Positions 5,080 through 7,649 of a stretch of DNA of 7,649 nt are shown here, piece after piece (the stretch's first letter is position 1; every line of letters starts with the position of its first letter). Where the stretch lies: positions 1 through 7,649 of the forward strand of contig JACDGR010000154.1 of the NCBI GenBank assembly GCA_013821525.1, written 5' to 3'. This DNA is from Actinomycetota bacterium. Lineage in GTDB: Bacteria > Actinomycetota > Thermoleophilia > Gaiellales > Gaiellaceae. Under the pieces are notes generated by a model, which worked only from the letters and a program-made list of their open reading frames with translations, was not told where the DNA came from and searched no databases. The translations under genes were made by a program, and so were the position numbers.

Positions 5080-5714
5080 AGACCCTGCTCGACCATCTCG
5101 AGCAGGCGCGACGTGATCGCTGCTCGCTGCTCGCGCGTGAGTGCGCGAAGGGGTCCATCGATCAGCAGCATTCCGAGCCCATGCACCGACGACCAGGCGA
5201 GGAACTCGGCCCCGGGGCGGCGGGCTGCGAGTAGGACGCCCGCGTCGACGAGCTCGTCGAGCGCGTCCGCGAGCAGCTGGAACGGCGTTCGGCCGCCACG
5301 GCCCGCCCGTGCGGGATCGGTTGAGCTGTCCAGGTCGTCCGACACCGAGAAGGCCGTGCGGAAGAGGCCGGGCTCGGCCTGCGCGAAACGCAGGTAGCCC
5401 GCGCCAACTGCACGGAGACGCGCGCGAGCGCGCTTTGCCGCCGGGCGCGTAGGTGGCAGCGCGGCGAGCTCGTCCTCGATCGCGTCGGCGAGCGCGGCCT
5501 GGGCAGCAGCGCACACGCTTTGCAGCAGCGCCTGCCTGTCCGCGAAGTGCCGATACGCGGCGTTCGGCGCGACACCCGCGCGCCGCGTCGCCTCCCGCAG
5601 GACGACGGCATCGGGCCCTCCGTCGCGAGCCAGCGCCAGCCCCGCCTCGAGGAGCGCGTGCGGGAGATCCCCGTGGCGATAGGTCGTACGGTGCGGCGTT
5701 TCCGGCTTCAGCAT
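5076..5714 (-). CDS. TetR/AcrR-family transcriptional repressor with WHG-type C-terminal domain
   Basis: A 212-residue DNA-binding protein. The N-terminal helix-turn-helix spans about 13-60, with the typical run VVLREATRRAGVAPNAAYRHF (split as positions 37-57) followed by the helix starting DRQALL. The ligand-binding half contains a Trp-Ser-Ser-Val-His-Gly stretch at 174-179, the mark of the TetR C-terminal family called WHG. ATG 5714 fits the normal N-terminus, and no ribosome binding site is visible, so translation may be leaderless or nearly so. The gene is divergent from a drug efflux pump, with a 21 bp near-palindrome beginning 6 bp upstream of its start. By family knowledge it should repress both the pump and itself until a small molecule, probably a pump substrate, releases it. 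Its TAG stop shares CTAG with the convergent nucleoside hydrolase. Confidence 0.95.
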   Translation of the reverse strand: MLKPETPHRTTYRHGDLPHALLEAGLALARDGGPDAVVLREATRRAGVAPNAAYRHFADRQALLQSVCAAAQAALADAIEDELAALPPTRPAAKRARARLRAVGAGYLRFAQAEPGLFRTAFSVSDDLDSSTDPARAGRGGRTPFQLLADALDELVDAGVLLAARRPGAEFLAWSSVHGLGMLLIDGPLRALTREQRAAITSRLLEMVEQGL

Positions 5715-5719
5715 CTGTT

Positions 5720-5740
5720 ATTGTGGACACTGTACACAAT
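5720..5740. promoter_or_regulatory. Probable TetR operator, 21 bp near-perfect palindrome
   Basis: The left arm ATTGTGGACA (5720-5729) and right arm TGTACACAAT (5731-5740) flank a central C; nine of ten arm positions are symmetric, the exception being 5726/5734. It lies in the 42 bp between the two start codons, 6 bp from the TetR start and 16 bp from the pump start. Size, symmetry and place are those of a TetR-family operator that controls both divergent genes. The A/T-rich ends stand out against the GC-rich surroundings. Confidence 0.8.
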
Positions 5741-5742
5741 GG

Positions 5743-5748
5743 AAGGGG
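5743..5748 (+). promoter_or_regulatory. Ribosome binding site of the efflux pump
   Basis: AAGGGG lies 8 bases before ATG 5757. It decides between the two in-frame ATG codons: the one at 5739 overlaps the operator end and has no ribosome binding site, while 5757 is well served. Confidence 0.65.
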
Positions 5749-5756
5749 AAACCACT

Positions 5757-7214
5757 ATGCCCGAGAGCCGGATCGACGAACGAACCCGCTGGCTGGCCCT
5801 GACCGTGCTCTGCCTCGGGAGCCTGATGATCGTCCTCGACACGACGATCGTGAACGTGGCGCTGCCGTCGATACGCGAGGACCTCGGATTCTCCGAGACT
5901 TCGCTTGCCTGGGTCGTGAACGCCTACCTGCTGACCTTCGGTGGCTTCCTGCTCCTCGGCGGGCGCCTCGGCGACCTATTCGGTCACCGCCGTCTCTTTC
6001 TCGCGGGCATCACGCTCTTCACGCTCGCATCACTGTGCTGCGGTCTTGCAAGCTCGCAAGCGTTTCTCGTGACCGCGCGTGCGGTGCAGGGGCTCGGCGG
6101 CGCCGTCGCCTCCGCGGTCTCGCTGTCGCTGATGATGAACCTGTTCACCGAGCCGGCCGACCGTGCGAAGGCGATGGGCGTCTTCGGATTCGTTGCATCG
6201 GGCGGCGGCAGCATCGGCGTGCTGCTCGGCGGTGTCCTCACAGACACCATCAACTGGCACTGGATCTTCCTCGTCAACCTGCCAATCGGCGTTCTCGTCT
6301 GCGCGCTCTCGCTGCGGCTGCTGCCGACCGCGCACGTCGCACCCGAGGGCGCTCGACTCGACGTCGCAGGTGCGGTCACGGTGACCGCGTCGCTGATGCT
6401 CGCGGTCTATGCGATCGTCAACGGCGGGAACGCCGGCTGGGGCTCGGCCCAGACGATCGGGCTGCTCGCCGGCGCGGTCGCGCTACTCGCAGTCTTCCTG
6501 TTCATCGAGTCCCACGTGCGCTCGCCTCTGATGCCGCTGCGGCTCTTTCGCCTGCGCAACTTCGCGACGGCGAGCACCGTCGGGATCCTATGGTCGGCGG
6601 CCATGTTCGCGTGGTTCTTCATCTCCGCGCTCTACCTCCAGCTGGTGCTCGGGTACAGCCCGCTGCAGGTCGGATTGGCCTTCCTGCCCGGCAACCTCGT
6701 GATGGGCGCTCTCTCACTCGGCTTTTCCGCAAAGCTCGTGCTGCGGTTCGGGATCAAGCCGCCGCTCGTCGTCGGGCTGACGATCGCCGCGATCGGCCTG
6801 GCGCTCTTCGCCCGAGCGCCCGTCGACGGCCACTTCGTCGTCGACGTGCTGCCGAGCATGGTGTTGCTCGGCTTCGGCGCGGGGATCGCGTTCAACCCCG
6901 TGCTGCTCGCCGCGATGAGCGAGGTCGAGCCGCAAGAGTCAGGGCTCGCCTCAGGGATCGTCAACACCGCGTTCATGATGGGCGGTGCGCTCGGCCTCGC
7001 GGTGCTCGCCAGCCTGGCAGTGGCGCGGACGAACACGCTCACCTCGTCAGGGGAGGAGCACCTGGCTGCGCTCGTCGGCGGCTACCACGCTGCGTTCCTC
7101 GTCGGAGCTATCTTCGCGATCGGCGCGGCCGCACTCGGTGGGCTCGTGATGCGCAGCCTCCCTGCGCACGCACCGGAGGAGAGCGCAGGCGCCCCCGCGC
7201 TTGCGTCGGAATGA
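5757..7214 (+). CDS. DHA2-family (EmrB/QacA-like) MFS drug:proton antiporter, 14 membrane helices
   Basis: A 485-residue inner-membrane transporter expected to export drugs or other toxic hydrophobic compounds in exchange for protons. Family marks are clear: LDTTIVNVALP at 27-37 in helix 1 (the DHA2 signature), motif A GRLGDLFGHRR 69-79 in the loop between helices 2 and 3, motif B RAVQGLGGA 108-116 in helix 4, a motif C-like glycine-rich helix 5 (GGGSIGVLLGG 149-159), and NWHWIFLVNLPIG 166-178 before helix 6. Length and hydrophobic segments fit the 14-helix layout. In motif C the usual Gly-Pro pair is Gly-Val, a deviation that could affect antiport and is worth noting. The start ATG 5757 is set by its ribosome binding site. 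It is divergent from its likely TetR repressor and 22 bp ahead of a VOC gene. The substrate is unknown. Confidence 0.96.
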   Translation: MPESRIDERTRWLALTVLCLGSLMIVLDTTIVNVALPSIREDLGFSETSLAWVVNAYLLTFGGFLLLGGRLGDLFGHRRLFLAGITLFTLASLCCGLASSQAFLVTARAVQGLGGAVASAVSLSLMMNLFTEPADRAKAMGVFGFVASGGGSIGVLLGGVLTDTINWHWIFLVNLPIGVLVCALSLRLLPTAHVAPEGARLDVAGAVTVTASLMLAVYAIVNGGNAGWGSAQTIGLLAGAVALLAVFLFIESHVRSPLMPLRLFRLRNFATASTVGILWSAAMFAWFFISALYLQLVLGYSPLQVGLAFLPGNLVMGALSLGFSAKLVLRFGIKPPLVVGLTIAAIGLALFARAPVDGHFVVDVLPSMVLLGFGAGIAFNPVLLAAMSEVEPQESGLASGIVNTAFMMGGALGLAVLASLAVARTNTLTSSGEEHLAALVGGYHAAFLVGAIFAIGAAALGGLVMRSLPAHAPEESAGAPALASE

Positions 7215-7220
7215 CGGGGC

Positions 7221-7229
7221 AGGTGAAGG
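7221..7229 (+). promoter_or_regulatory. Ribosome binding site deciding the TTG start of the VOC gene
   Basis: AGGTGAAGG lies 7 bases before TTG 7237. It supports that start over the in-frame TTG at 7201, which lies inside the pump gene and adds residues that the family does not have. Confidence 0.6.
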
Positions 7230-7236
7230 CACTCCG

Positions 7237-7614
7237 TTGCTGAAAGGCACGCACGCCTTCTCGGGGTTCTCAGTCGACGACGTGGCTGCGGCGAAGCGGT
7301 TTTACGCCGAGACGCTCGGTCTGGACGTGGCCGAGGCGAACGGCATGCTCGAGTTGCACCTCGGCGGCGGCGGTCACGTGCTCGTCTACCCGAAGGGGGA
7401 GCAGCACGTCGCGGCGACGTTCACGGTGCTCAACTTTCCTGTCGCCGACATCGCGCACGCAGTCGACGCGCTGGTCGAGACGGGTGTCGTGTTCGAGCGC
7501 TACGACGGCATGGAGCAGGACGAGCGTGGCGTCTTTTGCGGGGGCGGTCCGCTGATCGCCTGGTTCAAGGATCCTGCCGGGAACATTCTCTCGGTGCTCG
7601 AGCAGAGAGCCTGA
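7237..7614 (+). CDS. VOC-superfamily protein (glyoxalase/bleomycin-resistance/dioxygenase fold)
   Basis: A 125-residue cytoplasmic protein with the paired beta-alpha-beta-beta-beta layout of the VOC fold. The first module runs from about 5 to 53 (SGFSVDDVAAAKRFYAETLG, then a strand with MLELHL and HVLVYPK), the second from about 60 to 121 (TFTVLNFPV, AVDALVETGVVFERYDG, then IAWFKDPAGNILSVLE). The DPAGN turn before the last strand is a common VOC mark. A clear metal-binding triad is not obvious, so it may be a binding or sequestering protein rather than a glyoxalase-type enzyme; that is tentative. TTG 7237 gives the normal MLKGTHAFSGFSV-type N-terminus and has a good ribosome binding site. It lies 22 bp after the pump, almost surely in the same transcript, which suggests a role in resistance or detoxification linked to the exported compound. 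Confidence 0.9.
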   Translation: MLKGTHAFSGFSVDDVAAAKRFYAETLGLDVAEANGMLELHLGGGGHVLVYPKGEQHVAATFTVLNFPVADIAHAVDALVETGVVFERYDGMEQDERGVFCGGGPLIAWFKDPAGNILSVLEQRA

Positions 7615-7625
7615 CGCGGGAGGCG

Positions 7626-7649
7626 GTGCGAGAGCCTTCGCTCTCGCAC
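7626..7649 (+). terminator. Perfect 10 bp hairpin after the pump/VOC operon, likely terminator
   Basis: GTGCGAGAGC (7626-7635) pairs fully with GCTCTCGCAC (7640-7649) around the loop CTTC. It starts 11 bp after the VOC stop and ends at the last base of the window, so whether a T run follows cannot be seen. Position and strength fit a rho-independent terminator closing the operon. Confidence 0.7.

Noticed and set aside
5739..5741. Alternative ATG start for the efflux pump
   Set aside because: It overlaps the end of the operator and has no ribosome binding site; ATG 5757 has AAGGGG at proper spacing.
5453..7243. 596-codon plus-strand frame across the TetR and pump genes
   Set aside because: It is a different frame over two clearly identified genes, with an Arg/Ala-rich product caused by GC-rich codons.
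1..7649. CRISPR arrays, tRNA genes, insertion sequences, toxin-antitoxin or phage-defence genes
   Set aside because: No spaced direct repeats, cloverleaf pattern, terminal repeats or recognisable defence proteins were seen on either strand.

Overview
The window reads as ordinary chromosome from a GC-rich actinobacterium. The grounds are strong G/C bias at third codon positions, frequent GTG and TTG starts, tight gene packing, and several genes with a TAnnnT element only about 7 to 9 bases before the start codon and no Shine-Dalgarno sequence, which is the usual look of leaderless transcription in actinobacteria. Small clues such as the TACCNT-type elements hint at Thermoleophilia (Gaiellales/Solirubrobacterales), but this is a guess. 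No rRNA, tRNA, CRISPR array, insertion sequence, phage gene or transposase was seen.

Layout: (1) 1-797 (+) is the tail of an upstream gene whose stop overlaps the start of a six-helix membrane protein with a HAAS-like N-terminus; such proteins usually follow a PadR regulator. (2) 782-1312 (-) is a secreted DUF4232 protein, convergent with (1) and lying 38 bp downstream of (3) 1351-2538 (-), a DEAD-box RNA helicase with a strong ribosome binding site and a structured leader. (4) 2681-3319 (+) is a small alpha/beta hydrolase, divergent from the helicase across a 142 bp region whose centre is a palindrome carrying a -10-like element on each strand. (5) 3333-3605 (+) is a small hypothetical protein. 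(6) 3606-3848 holds a possible micro-gene for a one-helix hydrophobic peptide with no proper start, a strong hairpin, and a promoter for (7) 3849-4100 (+), a small hypothetical gene. (8) 4120-5079 (+) is a calcium-dependent type nucleoside hydrolase. (9) 5076-5714 (-) is a TetR regulator whose stop shares the CTAG with the hydrolase stop. (10) 5757-7214 (+) is a 14-helix DHA2-family drug efflux pump, and (11) 7237-7614 (+) is a VOC-superfamily protein, followed by a perfect hairpin at the window end.

The clearest functional unit is 5076-7649: a TetR regulator divergent from an efflux pump, with a 21 bp near-palindrome filling the space between them, then a VOC gene 22 bp downstream. It looks like a self-regulated, compound-inducible export/resistance module. 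The most unusual part is the leader of the DEAD-box gene, where a 5'-proximal hairpin, a pyrimidine run complementary to the ribosome binding site, and a long hairpin could form a riboregulator. I found no convincing wholly new system; the leader and the broken-looking micro-gene are the points that most deserve a second look.
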